Of a DNA stretch of 64,000 nucleotides, positions 35,728-45,277 are shown piece after piece (within the stretch, counting starts at the first letter, position 1; every line of letters begins with the position of its first letter). The stretch is from Mesorhizobium sp. 131-2-1 (lineage in GTDB: Bacteria > Pseudomonadota > Alphaproteobacteria > Rhizobiales > Rhizobiaceae). The notes below the pieces were generated by a model. It was not told the origin of the DNA and ran no database searches. It was given only the letters and a program-made list of their open reading frames with translations. The DNA is taken from positions 248,001 through 312,000 of the forward strand of contig NZ_AP023247.1 in NCBI RefSeq assembly GCF_016756535.1. The letters run 5' to 3'. The position numbers and the translations under genes are program-made.

Positions 35728-37167
35728 TTAGCCCGCGAATGTATAGGCCGTCTTCACCGTGGTGTAGAACTCCATGGCGTAGCGGCCCTGCTCGCGCGGC
35801 CCATAGCTCGAGCCCTTGCGGCCGCCGAACGGCACATGGAAGTCGACACCCGCCGTCGGCAGGTTGACCATGACCATGCCGGCTTCCGAATTGCGCTTGA
35901 AATGCGAGGCGTGCTTCAGGCTGGTGGTGCAGATGCCGGACGTCAGGCCGAATGGCGTGTCGTTGGCCACGGCCAGCGCCTCGTCATAGTCCTTGACGCG
36001 GATGACGTTGGCGACCGGTCCGAAGATCTCCTCGCGCGAGATGCGCATGGCATTGCTGGCGCCGACGAACAACGCCGGCTGCAGATAGAAGCCCGGTGTC
36101 TCGCGGCCCAGCCGCTCGCCGCCGAAGGCAAGCTCGGCGCCTTCCTGGCGGCCAATGGCGATGTAGTCTTCGTCCTGCTTCAGCTGCGTGGCGTCGACGA
36201 CCGGGCCGATCTGGGTCTTGGCGTCGAGCGCGTCGCCAATGACGAGCTTTTCCATGCGCTCCTTGAGCGCGGCGACAAAGCGGTCGTGGATGCCTTCCGT
36301 GACGACCAGGCGGGAGGACGCGGTGCAGCGCTGGCCGGTGGAGAAGTAGGCGCCGTTGAGCGCGCAGTCGACGGCGACCGCAAGGTCGGCGTCGTCGAGC
36401 ACGACAAGCGGGTTCTTGCCGCCCATTTCGAGCTGGAACTTGCGCATGTGCTCGACGCTCGCGGCGGCAACGCGTTTTCCAGTGCCGACCGAGCCGGTGA
36501 AGGAGATGGCGTTGACATCGGGGCTGTCGAGCATGGCCTGGCCGACCACCGAGCCCTTGCCCATGACGAGGTTGAGCACGCCGTTGGGCAGGCCGGCGCG
36601 GTGCAGGATGTCGACGATGGTCCAGGCGCTTTCCGGAACCAGCTCGGCAGGCTTGAAGACGATGGTGTTGCCGTAGGCCAGCGCCGGCGCGATCTTCCAG
36701 GCGGGAATGGCGATCGGGAAATTCCACGGCGTGATGATGCCGACGACGCCGACGCCCTCGCGCGTCATCTCGACGCCGACGCCGGGGCGCACGCTGGGCA
36801 CCAGCTCGCCCGACAGGCGCAGCGTCTCGCCGGCGAAGAAGTCGAAAAGCTGGGCGGCCCGGATCGTTTCGCCAATGCCTTCGGCGAGCGTCTTGCCTTC
36901 CTCGCGGGCGAGCGCCCGGCCGATCTCGTCCTTGCGGGCCATGATCTCATCGGACGCCTTCTTCAGCACCGCGTGTCGGGCCAGCGGCGCCGAGCGCGAC
37001 CAGGCGGGAAAGGCCGCCTTGGCGGCCGCGATGGCCTGGCGCGCCTCGTCCGCGCCGGCGGAGGCATATTCACCGACGACATCATCCGTGTTCGACGGGT
37101 TGATGTTGCGGGAACCGGCCTCGCCCAGCCATTCGCCGTCGATGAGGTTTTTGCGCAGCAGGGTCAT
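35728..37167 (-). CDS. Aldehyde dehydrogenase (semialdehyde type)
   Basis: 479 residues, NAD(P)-dependent aldehyde dehydrogenase. Catalytic Glu lies in FQLEMGGKNPLVVLDDADL and catalytic Cys in YFSTGQRCTASSRLVV; the cofactor motif is ISFTGSVGTGKRVA. The C-terminal GGRKGSSYGPREQGRYAMEFYTTVKTAY fits the 2,5-dioxovalerate (alpha-ketoglutarate semialdehyde) branch used in sugar and hydroxyproline breakdown in rhizobia. It stands alone; 190 bases upstream contain no gene. Confidence 0.85.
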   Translation of the reverse strand: MTLLRKNLIDGEWLGEAGSRNINPSNTDDVVGEYASAGADEARQAIAAAKAAFPAWSRSAPLARHAVLKKASDEIMARKDEIGRALAREEGKTLAEGIGETIRAAQLFDFFAGETLRLSGELVPSVRPGVGVEMTREGVGVVGIITPWNFPIAIPAWKIAPALAYGNTIVFKPAELVPESAWTIVDILHRAGLPNGVLNLVMGKGSVVGQAMLDSPDVNAISFTGSVGTGKRVAAASVEHMRKFQLEMGGKNPLVVLDDADLAVAVDCALNGAYFSTGQRCTASSRLVVTEGIHDRFVAALKERMEKLVIGDALDAKTQIGPVVDATQLKQDEDYIAIGRQEGAELAFGGERLGRETPGFYLQPALFVGASNAMRISREEIFGPVANVIRVKDYDEALAVANDTPFGLTSGICTTSLKHASHFKRNSEAGMVMVNLPTAGVDFHVPFGGRKGSSYGPREQGRYAMEFYTTVKTAYTFAG

Positions 37168-37358
37168 GGTCTTTCCTTGTGGTGGTTCGCTGATGGGGTG
37201 CCTGCCGGGTCGTTTATCACCCGGTCATCGATCGCCCAAGATATTTATCAGACAAATGGCGACAGTTTGAGGACGTTTCAATTCGTGCCCTCGATAGCCG
37301 ATGGCGCGGGCCGATGAAAGCCCGTGCCTGTGGCCCTACCGAGACGGTATATGGTTCG

Positions 37359-37844
37359 TCAGGCCGGGAAGGTCCAGAACAGGCAGGCCAGCGTCGCCGC
37401 GGCAAAGACGACGAAGAACAGGCTTCTGAGCAGGATATTGCGGCGAAGCTCGTTCATGGCGAGATGGGCCGCGACGATGGCCGCGACGAACAGGAAGCGC
37501 CAATTGACCAGCGCCCACAGCACGCCGCCCTGGCCGAAGGCCCATCTGGCGACGAGACAGCCGACGATGGTGGCGAACAGCGCAACCGTCGCCCAGAACA
37601 GGGCATCGGCGGCGTTGGTCAGCACGATGCTGGCGGCGCGCAGCGGCAGGATCATCATCAAGAGCGCGCTGAAGAAATAGGCGGCGGCAAGCGGAATGAA
37701 CGAGCCGGCATCGGCGATGCCGTCGAGACGCTTCACACCGAAGGCGCCGTAGGGATAGCCGTGCCTCGCCACCGCGAGCGCAAGCGCCATCAGCAAGGCG
37801 GTGAGCACCGCGACCAATGCGAAAGTGGTGAGGGCCTTGCTCAT
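37359..37844 (-). CDS. Small integral membrane protein, unknown
   Basis: 161 residues with five hydrophobic segments (ALTTFALVAVLTALLMALALAVA, GSFIPLAAAYFFSALLMMIL, ALFWATVALFATIVGCLVA and two more). There is no motif I recognise. It looks like a conserved rhizobial inner-membrane protein. It lies between the aldehyde dehydrogenase and the frameshifted epimerase, on the same strand as both but with gaps over 100 bases, so probably on its own transcript. Confidence 0.6.
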   Translation of the reverse strand: MSKALTTFALVAVLTALLMALALAVARHGYPYGAFGVKRLDGIADAGSFIPLAAAYFFSALLMMILPLRAASIVLTNAADALFWATVALFATIVGCLVARWAFGQGGVLWALVNWRFLFVAAIVAAHLAMNELRRNILLRSLFFVVFAAATLACLFWTFPA

Positions 37845-37957
37845 GCCGTTCCTTGCTCCTGCTCTCCGGCCGCGGCCGGGCGAATCAACAAGGATGTTTT
37901 AGCCCATGGTCGTAAATTGCGCGTGAGCTTTGCGACGGCAGGTCGGGAGCCGGAGCC

Positions 37958-38853
37958 TCAGGGCTTCTGCGTCGCCGTGACAAGCTCGGCCTTGCGCCGC
38001 GCCGTCTCCAGCCCGACCGCGATGAAGCGGCGGGCATGGCGGGCGAGCTCCATATTGTCGGTCCACAGATTGCGCCAGATCGCCGTCTTCTTCGACAGGT
38101 TCTCATCGCGACGATCTCCGAGGAGAAGGATTCGAAGCTCAGGTCGTCATGATAGCCGATGGCAGTCAGCGCATCGAAGATCGCGGCGAAATCGATGCTG
38201 CCGGTGCCGAGGAAACCGCGATGGCTCTCGCCGATATGGACATAGCCGATCTTGCCCGCGGCGTTGCGGATGGCCAGCCCGGCATCGGCCTCCTCGATGT
38301 TCATGTGGAAGGTGTCGAGATGCAGGAAGATGTTGTCGGAACCGGTGTCCTCGATGAAGGCCAGGCCTTGCGCGGCGGTGTTGAGCAGATTGCTTTCGAA
38401 GCGGTTGACGATCTCGAGGTTGAGCGTGACGCCGGCGGCCTTGGCCGTCTCCGCCACCTTTGCCAACGTCGCGGCGCTGCGGTTCCACTGGTCGCGGGTC
38501 GGCGCCTCGGTCTGCAGTCCGTGGCTGGTCGACAGGATGCCGCCGACCTTCCGGCCGCCTAGATCGCGGGTGAGCGCGATGGTGCGGTTGAGGATGTCGA
38601 CGCCACGCCCGGCGACCGCCTTGTCGGCGCTGGAAATATCACCGTCGACCGGCAGGCCGATGCTGATCGCGACGCCGAGGCCGAGATCGGCGATGCGCCC
38701 GGCCAGCCTTGCGATGTCGACATTGGCGGGGTCGAGATAGGAGAACTCGATCAGGTCGAAGCCGGCTTCCCTTGTGTTGGCCAGCGTGCGCTCGAGGTCT
38801 TGCTGCGCCGAGCTCGCCGACCAGACGAAAGAGTGGATACCAATGCGCGACAT
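37958..38853 (-). pseudogene. Sugar-phosphate isomerase/epimerase, frameshifted near the 3' end
   Basis: TIM-barrel epimerase of the tagatose/psicose 3-epimerase type: MSRIGIHSFVWS, LNLEIVNRFESNLLNT (metal-binding Glu), FLHLDTFHMNIEE, YVHIGESHRGFLGTG and LSFESFSSEIV. Right after SSEIV one base is missing near 38107-38110. In the annotated frame it turns into low-complexity MRTCRRRRRSG..., ending at 37885, while the other frame continues properly (DENLSKKTAIWRNLWTDN...LARHARRFIAVGLET) to a stop at 37958. The loss affects the last 50 residues. It is either a recent mutation or a sequencing error. It sits 21 bases after the FGGY kinase gene. Confidence 0.75.
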
Positions 38854-38874
38854 GAGCGTCTCCGTAATTTGAAT

Positions 38875-40254
38875 CTACCGAACCGTCGTCCGGCCCGTGT
38901 CGTTCTCGGCGCTGGCGGTTGCGAGATCGCGCCAGCGGTCACGATAGCCGGCTAACCCAGCGAAGTGCGCAGCATGCACAGGCTCCGGTCTTTCGGCGGC
39001 CAGGCTTCGGCCAACGCTCTCGAAGGCGAGCGCCGCGGCACCGGTAGCGCTGCCTTCCAGCGTCGCGCCCTGCATGAAGGCCTGGCCGGGGCGCAGCGCG
39101 GCGAGCAGGCCGGCGAGCAGGCCGCCCGTGTTCAACCCGCCATCGACGATGACGGTGTTTTGCGAATGGATCAGGTCGAGCGACAGGTCGACCATCAGGG
39201 CTACATAAAGCAGCGCCACTGCGGCGCGTTCCTCCGGGCCTGGCGCGCGCCCGACGAGTTCGCCCCGGTGGCCGGGCATCGGTCCGCCCGGGGCGAAGCT
39301 CGGCAGGGCCATGATGCCGGCGTCGACGACAGACTGGATCGAAGCCGGCGCGATCGCGCCTAGCCAGCCCGCGCTGATGGTCGCGAATTCGCGCCCGCCC
39401 ATGAAGCGGATGGTCGGCACCGGACCGCCGTCGACATCGACATTGACCAGCATGTCGCGGTCGCGGTCGAGCACGTCCAGCGGGCAGTCGGGATTGAGCA
39501 CCACCACCCAGGTGCCGGTCGAGACCACGGTGAGCGATCCAAGCTGCTGCCGGCGGTAGGCATGGAGCGCGGCATTCGAGTCATGGACGCCATTGTGGAT
39601 CGCGACCGGCTTGCCGGACTTGCCGAAGTGCTGCTCGCCGATGACCGCGCCGGCGCGCGCGAAGCCGGGCATGCGGCCGCGCCAGCCCTCGGCATCGACC
39701 AGCGAGGAGAAGTCGCGCTTGCGCGGCGCCCACAGATGCGAATGGCAGCCGAGATAGGAGACTTCCGAGACGGCGCGGCCGCCGAAGCGCCAGCTCCAAT
39801 ATTGCGGATAGCCGAGGATCGATTTCGCGGCGCTGAAGGCACCTGGCACGACCTCCTTCAGCCACAGCATGTGGCGGCCATAGTTGAAGCCGAGCGGCAG
39901 GCGCGGCGAGAAGGTCTCGGCGAAATCGGGGATGCGGCGATCGATCCGCGCCGCGATTTCGGCCGGCGGCTCCTGTTCGTAGTCGAGGATTGGATGCGTC
40001 AGAGCCGTGTCATCGACCAGGGCGAAAGTGCAGCCATGGCCAGACACCATCAGCCCCTCGACGCCGTGGCTGTCGACAGCATCACCGACGGCAGCGAGCG
40101 CCCAGTCATGCAGCGCGGCGGCGTCTAGCACGCTGAACCCGCCCTTCAGAGTCCAGACCGGCTTGGTCCGGCGCTCGGCGAGGATGCGGCCATCCTCATC
40201 GAAGACGAACAGCTTCGAATTGGTCTTGCCGAAATCGACGACCGCCACTTTCAC
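38875..40254 (-). CDS. FGGY-family sugar kinase (fuculo-/rhamnulokinase-like)
   Basis: 459 residues, actin-like FGGY carbohydrate kinase. The first phosphate loop is VAVVDFGKTNSKLFVFDEDG; VVSTGTWVVVLNP and VIVDGGLNTGGLLAGLLAAL are the second phosphate and adenosine motifs. LDYEQEPPAEI and GHGCTF place the sugar pocket. It would phosphorylate a ketose such as L-fuculose or L-rhamnulose; the exact sugar cannot be told. Its start overlaps the DeoR regulator stop (ATGA), and the frameshifted epimerase follows, forming a three-gene operon. Confidence 0.85.
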   Translation of the reverse strand: MKVAVVDFGKTNSKLFVFDEDGRILAERRTKPVWTLKGGFSVLDAAALHDWALAAVGDAVDSHGVEGLMVSGHGCTFALVDDTALTHPILDYEQEPPAEIAARIDRRIPDFAETFSPRLPLGFNYGRHMLWLKEVVPGAFSAAKSILGYPQYWSWRFGGRAVSEVSYLGCHSHLWAPRKRDFSSLVDAEGWRGRMPGFARAGAVIGEQHFGKSGKPVAIHNGVHDSNAALHAYRRQQLGSLTVVSTGTWVVVLNPDCPLDVLDRDRDMLVNVDVDGGPVPTIRFMGGREFATISAGWLGAIAPASIQSVVDAGIMALPSFAPGGPMPGHRGELVGRAPGPEERAAVALLYVALMVDLSLDLIHSQNTVIVDGGLNTGGLLAGLLAALRPGQAFMQGATLEGSATGAAALAFESVGRSLAAERPEPVHAAHFAGLAGYRDRWRDLATASAENDTGRTTVR

Positions 40255-41072
40255 TGGACGGCCCCCGAGGCGGTGGCGATCCGGACCATGACGCCGGCGT
40301 CCTCGAGCATGCGCGCGTCGGTGTCGGAGAGGCCGTCATCGGTCACCAGCGTGCCGATGCGCGACAGCGGCAACGCGACGCTGCGGGCGTGGATCGACAG
40401 CTTGCGGCTGTCGGCCAACACCACGATCTGGTCGGCGCACAGGCTCAGATCGACGATGGAGCGGACCAGCAGCGGATGCGATTCCAGCACGCCTTCCTGG
40501 CTTAGGCCCTGCGCTCCGAGGAAGAACTTCGAGGCATAGAAGGGCACGGCCTGGGTGAGCGAATGGATGATGCCCGGCTCGCGGTGCAGGTCGCCACCTG
40601 CGATCGTCAGGCTACAATGGCCATGGTCACTGAGATAGGCGGCGAGCGGCATCGAATTGGTGAACAGGCGGATGTTGCGCTCGGCAAGCTTGACGCCGAG
40701 ATGGAAGCAGGTCGAGCCGCCATGGACGATGACCGCGTCGCCGTCGCGCACCATGGTCGCGGCAAGGGTGGCTATCCGCCGCTTGGCGTCGACCGCGAGG
40801 TCGCGGTTTTCGTCATAGGGCCTGGCATAGGCGACGTCGGCCTGCGCGGCGCCGTCGAGCGCGGAGATGCCGCCATAGACTTTCCGCGCCTCGCCGGCGC
40901 CGTCGATCTTGTCGATGTCGCGCCGAACCGTCGCCGCCGAAACGCCGAGCCGCTGCTGCAACTCACGCACCGAGGCGAACGGGCGGTCGCGCAGCAGTTC
41001 AACGATCTGACGCTGACGGCCGGAGTCGCTCAACCTTTCCTCCCAGATATCGCTTTGGTGTAACTTACTCAA
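40251..41072 (-). CDS. DeoR/GlpR-family repressor
   Basis: 273 residues. The N-terminal DeoR helix-turn-helix is RQRQIVELLRDRPFASVREL followed by RLGVSAATVRRDIDKID; the C-terminal sugar-phosphate sensor domain has VIVHGGSTCFHLG and FTNSMPLAAYLSD, GAQGLS. It probably represses its own operon (kinase, epimerase) and perhaps the divergent FGGY kinase, and is released by a phosphorylated sugar. It is first in the minus-strand operon, with 161 bases to the divergent gene. Confidence 0.87.
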   Translation of the reverse strand: MSKLHQSDIWEERLSDSGRQRQIVELLRDRPFASVRELQQRLGVSAATVRRDIDKIDGAGEARKVYGGISALDGAAQADVAYARPYDENRDLAVDAKRRIATLAATMVRDGDAVIVHGGSTCFHLGVKLAERNIRLFTNSMPLAAYLSDHGHCSLTIAGGDLHREPGIIHSLTQAVPFYASKFFLGAQGLSQEGVLESHPLLVRSIVDLSLCADQIVVLADSRKLSIHARSVALPLSRIGTLVTDDGLSDTDARMLEDAGVMVRIATASGAVQ

Positions 41073-41233
41073 CGCTGATGGAGCTGCAAAGCCATTTCTG
41101 ACGAAGGAAGATCATGATTGACGTAGATCGCTCGCATCTGCGATACCGACATCGGCTCCCGTGAGGGGAGCGGTACCCGGCCGGGCCATCAAGGAAGCTC
41201 GACACGGACGGCAGCTGACAAGGGACGGATGAC

Positions 41234-42508
41234 ATGGCGCCACTTGCCATCGGCATCGACATCGGCACCTCGGGCGTGCGCGCCGTCGCCATGCGAGCGG
41301 ATTTTTCAATCGCCGCGCGCGCCGCCGTGCCGCTCGACCAGTTTGGCGCCAACAGCCGCGACCCTGTCGTTTGGTGGGCGGCAGTCGAAACGACGTTGAA
41401 GGAATTGCTCTCCGGCATCGATCGCTCGGCGGTGCGTTCGATCGCCGTCGATGGCACGTCCGGCACCGTGCTGCCGGTCGACACCGCCGGACGGCCGCTG
41501 GCCGAACCGCTGATGTACAACGACAAGGTTTCGGGCGACGCCATCCTCGCAGTCATTGCCCGCGAGGCGCCGGAAGCAAGTGCGGCGCACGGCGCGACCT
41601 CTGGCCTCGCCAAGGCGCTCTCGTTCCAGCGCCTGCCCGGCGTTGCCAGGATGCTGCACCAGGCCGACTGGATCGCCGGACAATTTTCGGGACGTTTCGA
41701 TGTCAGCGACGAGAACAACAGTTTGAAGACCGGCTACGATGTCGAGGCCGGGCGCTGGCCGGACTGGATCGCCGCGTCCGGCATGCGCAGGGAGCTGCTG
41801 CCCGATGTCGTCAGGCCGGGCGACGTGACCGGCAGGCTCACCGCCGACACCGCCGGGCTGTTTGGCCTGCCGCGCGACGTCGCGGTGGTCGCCGGCACGA
41901 CGGATGGCTGCGCCTCGTTTCTGGCCACTGGTGCTGCGGCCGCTGGCGACGGCGTCACCGCGCTCGGTTCGTCGCTGACCATCAAGATCCTGTCCGACCG
42001 GCCGATCTCGGCGCCGCGTTACGGCATCTATAGCCACCGGCTGGGCAACGCCTGGCTGGCGGGCGGCGCGTCGAATTCCGGCGGCAAGGTGCTCGCGCAG
42101 CATTTTTCCGTCGCCCGCATCATCGAGCTGAGCGCCGCGATCGACCCGGCCACGGAGACCCGCCTCGACTACTATCCGCTCGGCGTGCCTGGCGAGCGCT
42201 TCCCCATCGCCGATCCGACGCTGCCGCCGCGGCTGACGCCGCGGCCGGCGGATGACGGCAACTACCTGAAGGCGATGCTGGAAGGCATCGCTTCCATCGA
42301 GGCGCTCGGCTATCGGCGGCTCGCCGAGCTGGGAGCGCCGAAACTGACCTCGGTGCGCAGCGTCGGCGGCGGCGCCGCCAATGCCGCCTGGACAGCGATC
42401 CGGCAGCGCAAGCTCGGCGTCGAGTTCTTAGTCGCGCTGTCCGACGAGGCGGCCGCCGGCACGGCGCGGCTGGCGCTCAAGGGCGCAAGCGAAGCGGGGC
42501 TGCTTTGA
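41234..42508 (+). CDS. FGGY-family carbohydrate kinase (ribulo-/xylulokinase-like)
   Basis: 424 residues, shorter than classic xylulokinase. The N-terminal phosphate loop is LAIGIDIGTSGVRAVAM; SIAVDGTSGTVLPVD and AGTTDGCASFLATGAAAAGD carry catalytic and phosphate residues; VRSVGGGAANAAWTAIRQRKLG ends the ATPase fold. The short form resembles the cyanobacterial/plant D-ribulose kinase branch. Its stop overlaps the start of the HAD phosphatase gene by four bases. It is divergent from the DeoR operon, so likely under the same regulator. Confidence 0.83.
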   Translation: MAPLAIGIDIGTSGVRAVAMRADFSIAARAAVPLDQFGANSRDPVVWWAAVETTLKELLSGIDRSAVRSIAVDGTSGTVLPVDTAGRPLAEPLMYNDKVSGDAILAVIAREAPEASAAHGATSGLAKALSFQRLPGVARMLHQADWIAGQFSGRFDVSDENNSLKTGYDVEAGRWPDWIAASGMRRELLPDVVRPGDVTGRLTADTAGLFGLPRDVAVVAGTTDGCASFLATGAAAAGDGVTALGSSLTIKILSDRPISAPRYGIYSHRLGNAWLAGGASNSGGKVLAQHFSVARIIELSAAIDPATETRLDYYPLGVPGERFPIADPTLPPRLTPRPADDGNYLKAMLEGIASIEALGYRRLAELGAPKLTSVRSVGGGAANAAWTAIRQRKLGVEFLVALSDEAAAGTARLALKGASEAGLL

Positions 42509-43353
42509 GCGCGAAACAGGTAAGCCATCTCGAAGGGGTCGAAGCGCTGGCCGAGCGCTACGACGTGTTCCTGCTCGATCAGTTCGGCGTGCTGCATGAC
42601 GGCCGGCAGCCCTATGCCGGCGCGGTGGAAGCCCTGTCGGCGCTGAAGCGCGCCGGCAAGACCGTCGTGCTGATCTCGAATTCCGGCAAGCGGGCGGAGC
42701 CGAACGAACGCCGCCTGCTGAAGCTCGGCTTCGAGCAGGCAAGCTGGGATCATTTCGTCTCCTCCGGCGAGGTGGCATGGCGCGCCTTCCACGACATGGC
42801 GGCCGCGGGCGCACTCAGGACCGGCACGAAATGCCTGCTGATCAGCCGCGACAGTGACCGCTCGGCGATCGACGGCCTGCCGTTGGCGCTCACCGACAAT
42901 GGCGACGATGCCGAGCTAGTGCTGATCGCGGCCAGCGAAGGCGACCGCTACGACCTCGACCATTATCGCGCGCAGCTCGGGCCTGCGGCGGCGCGGCGAG
43001 TGCCATGCTTCTGCACCAATCCCGACAGGGTCATGCTGACGGCGGTCGGACCGCGCTTCGGCGCCGGCGAGCTCGCCGATCTCTACGAAAGACTCGGCGG
43101 CAGCGTCACCCGCATCGGCAAGCCCTACCCGGCGATCTATGACGCGGGGCTGGCGCTGGCCGGCAATCCGGATCGAGAGAGCGTGGTGTGCGTCGGCGAC
43201 AGCGTCGAGCACGACATCGCCGGCGGAGCCGGCGCAGGCGTCGCGACGGCGCTGGTGCGGTCGGGGATATTGGCCGACGCCGACAACCTCAGCGAACTTT
43301 TCGACGAGCTGGATGCCTATCCGGATTACGTGATGGACGCCTTCCGCTGGTGA
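42505..43353 (+). CDS. HAD-superfamily subfamily IIA phosphatase
   Basis: 282 residues of the HAD-IIA type (TIGR01459). Motif I is DVFLLDQFGVLHDG, where the nucleophile is the first Asp of LLDQFG; motif II is LISNSGKR; motif III Lys is in RIGKPYPAIYD; motif IV is VCVGDSVEHDIAGGAGAG. It would remove phosphate from a small sugar phosphate. It overlaps the FGGY kinase by four bases and is convergent with the ABC ATPase gene, five bases away. Confidence 0.87.
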   Translation: MSAKQVSHLEGVEALAERYDVFLLDQFGVLHDGRQPYAGAVEALSALKRAGKTVVLISNSGKRAEPNERRLLKLGFEQASWDHFVSSGEVAWRAFHDMAAAGALRTGTKCLLISRDSDRSAIDGLPLALTDNGDDAELVLIAASEGDRYDLDHYRAQLGPAAARRVPCFCTNPDRVMLTAVGPRFGAGELADLYERLGGSVTRIGKPYPAIYDAGLALAGNPDRESVVCVGDSVEHDIAGGAGAGVATALVRSGILADADNLSELFDELDAYPDYVMDAFRW

Positions 43354-43357
43354 TACC

Positions 43358-44425
43358 TTATCCGATGCGGCTTCCGCCCGCCGGATCGAACAGATGCAGC
43401 GCCGCCGGATCGGCTGACAGTCGCACGGTGTCGCCCGGCCTGACATTGCTGCGCCCCATGACGAAGACGCAGACCTGCTGGTTGGCGAGCCTGACATAGA
43501 ACTGCGTCGACAGGCCGAGCGGCTCGACCACTTCGACCTCGGCCTTGAGCGCGCCGTCGTGGGTCAGCCTGATGTGCTCCGGGCGAAGCCCGACGGTGAG
43601 CGCGTCGCCATCGCTCAGCGGCAGGCCGTCCGGCAGCCGGAGCTTCTGGCCGTCGGCCAAGACGGCATCCGCCTTGCCGCTCTTGGCAACCTTCGCCGGC
43701 AAAAAATTCATGCCGGGCGAGCCGATGAAGCCGGCGACGAAGGTGTTGACCGGCCGGTCGTAGAGCTCGAGCGGATGACCGACCTGCTGGACGAAGCCGT
43801 CATGCATGACGACGATGCGGTCGGCCATGGTCATCGCCTCGACCTGGTCATGGGTGACGTAGACCGAGGTGGTCTTGAGTTGCTGGTGCAACGCCTTGAT
43901 CTCGGCGCGCATATGGACGCGCAGTTTGGCGTCGAGGTTCGACAGTGGCTCATCGAACAGGAACACCTTCGGGTCGCGCACGATGGCGCGGCCCATGGCG
44001 ACGCGCTGGCGCTGGCCGCCCGACAACTGGCGCGGCAAGCGTCCGAGGAAACTGTCGAGGCCGAGGCGCTTGGCGGCCGCGCCCACCCTGGTGTCGATCG
44101 TGGTCTTCTCTGCCTTCTTCAGGAGCAGGCTGAAGCCCATGTTCGACGACACGTCCATATGCGGGTAGAGCGCGTAGGACTGGAACACCATGGCGATGTC
44201 GCGATCCTTAGGCGCGACATCGTTGACCAGTCGCTCGCCGATGCGGATCTCGCCGCCCGAAACCTCCTCCAGCCCGGCGATCATGCGCAGCAAGGTCGAC
44301 TTGCCGCAGCCGGAGGGGCCGACCAGCACGACGAACTCGCCATCGGCGATCTCGAGATCGACGCCGTGCAGGATGCGCAGCGAGCCGTAGTCCTTCTCGA
44401 CATGTTGCAGCGTGACGGAAGCCAT
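43358..44425 (-). CDS. Sugar ABC transporter ATPase (UgpC/MsmX type)
   Basis: 355 residues. Walker A GPSGCGKSTLLRMIAG, signature LSGGQRQRVAMGRAIVR, Walker B VFLFDEPLSNLDAKL and the C-terminal TOBE/OB regulatory domain (GLRPEHIRL) mark a CUT1 ATPase. It drives import through the two permeases next to it. It starts three bases after the permease stop and closes a four-gene operon: binding protein, two permeases, ATPase. Confidence 0.9.
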   Translation of the reverse strand: MASVTLQHVEKDYGSLRILHGVDLEIADGEFVVLVGPSGCGKSTLLRMIAGLEEVSGGEIRIGERLVNDVAPKDRDIAMVFQSYALYPHMDVSSNMGFSLLLKKAEKTTIDTRVGAAAKRLGLDSFLGRLPRQLSGGQRQRVAMGRAIVRDPKVFLFDEPLSNLDAKLRVHMRAEIKALHQQLKTTSVYVTHDQVEAMTMADRIVVMHDGFVQQVGHPLELYDRPVNTFVAGFIGSPGMNFLPAKVAKSGKADAVLADGQKLRLPDGLPLSDGDALTVGLRPEHIRLTHDGALKAEVEVVEPLGLSTQFYVRLANQQVCVFVMGRSNVRPGDTVRLSADPAALHLFDPAGGSRIG

Positions 44426-44428
44426 CGA

Positions 44429-45277
44429 TTATCCTTTGACCGCGCCGGCGGTAAGGCCGGTGACGAGATAGCGTTGCAGGAAGGCGAAGAAGATGCAGAC
44501 CGGGATCAGCGCCAGGATCGACGCCGCCATCATCTGCCCCCAGTCGACGGCGAACTTGCCGATGAAGGTGAGCAGGCCGACGGCGAAGGTCTTCTGGTCG
44601 TCGCTGGAGATCAGCATCAGCGCGAACAGCAACTCGCTCCAGGCGGCGGTGAAGACGAAGCCGAGGGTGGCGCCCATGCCGGGCAAGGTCAGCGGCACAA
44701 TCACCTTGCGCATGGCCTCGGCGCGCGTGCAGCCGTCGATCATCGCCGCCTCCTCCAGGTCCTTCGGGATGCCGTCGAAAAAGGACTGCATCAGGAAGGT
44801 GGCGAAGGCGGTGTTGAAGGCGGTGTAGATGATGATCAGCCCGACCAGGCTATTGGTCAGGCCGAGCTGACCCATGATCCGGTAGATCGGCGGGATGACC
44901 ATGACCAGCGGAAAGGTCTGGGTGAGCAGCAACAGGATGGCGAGCGTGGCCTTGCCGCGGAAGGTGAAGCGCGACATGGCGTAGCCGGCGAGCGTGGCGA
45001 TGACGGTGACAAAGGCCGCCGTCGACACCGAGACGATGACGCTGTTGAGGAAATAGCGCGGGAAGTCGGAGGCTTCGAGCACGGTGACGAAGTTCTGGAA
45101 GGTCGTCTGCGACGGCCAGAAGGTGATGCCTTCGGAATAGAGCAGGCGCTCCGGCGTCACCGAAATCTTCAGCGTCCAGAAGATCGGGAACAGGGCGAAG
45201 ATCATGTAGGCGGCGATGGCGCCATAGAGGCCGATGCCGCCGGCAATACGCGAGGAGGTGGAGCGTCCGGCGATCAT
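44429..45277 (-). CDS. Sugar ABC transporter permease (MalG/UgpE type)
   Basis: 282 residues, six membrane helices. The cytosolic EAA loop is DLEEAAMIDGCTRAEAMRKVIVPLTLPG. An alternative upstream frame is open much further, but it overlaps the other permease throughout; the true start MIAGRSTSSR shares one base with that gene's stop (TGATG). It forms the translocation channel together with the first permease. Confidence 0.9.
   Translation of the reverse strand: MIAGRSTSSRIAGGIGLYGAIAAYMIFALFPIFWTLKISVTPERLLYSEGITFWPSQTTFQNFVTVLEASDFPRYFLNSVIVSVSTAAFVTVIATLAGYAMSRFTFRGKATLAILLLLTQTFPLVMVIPPIYRIMGQLGLTNSLVGLIIIYTAFNTAFATFLMQSFFDGIPKDLEEAAMIDGCTRAEAMRKVIVPLTLPGMGATLGFVFTAAWSELLFALMLISSDDQKTFAVGLLTFIGKFAVDWGQMMAASILALIPVCIFFAFLQRYLVTGLTAGAVKG

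Noticed and set aside
37168..37358. Possible small gene upstream of the aldehyde dehydrogenase
   Set aside because: Frames here are short, lack ribosome binding sites and show no conserved-looking sequence.
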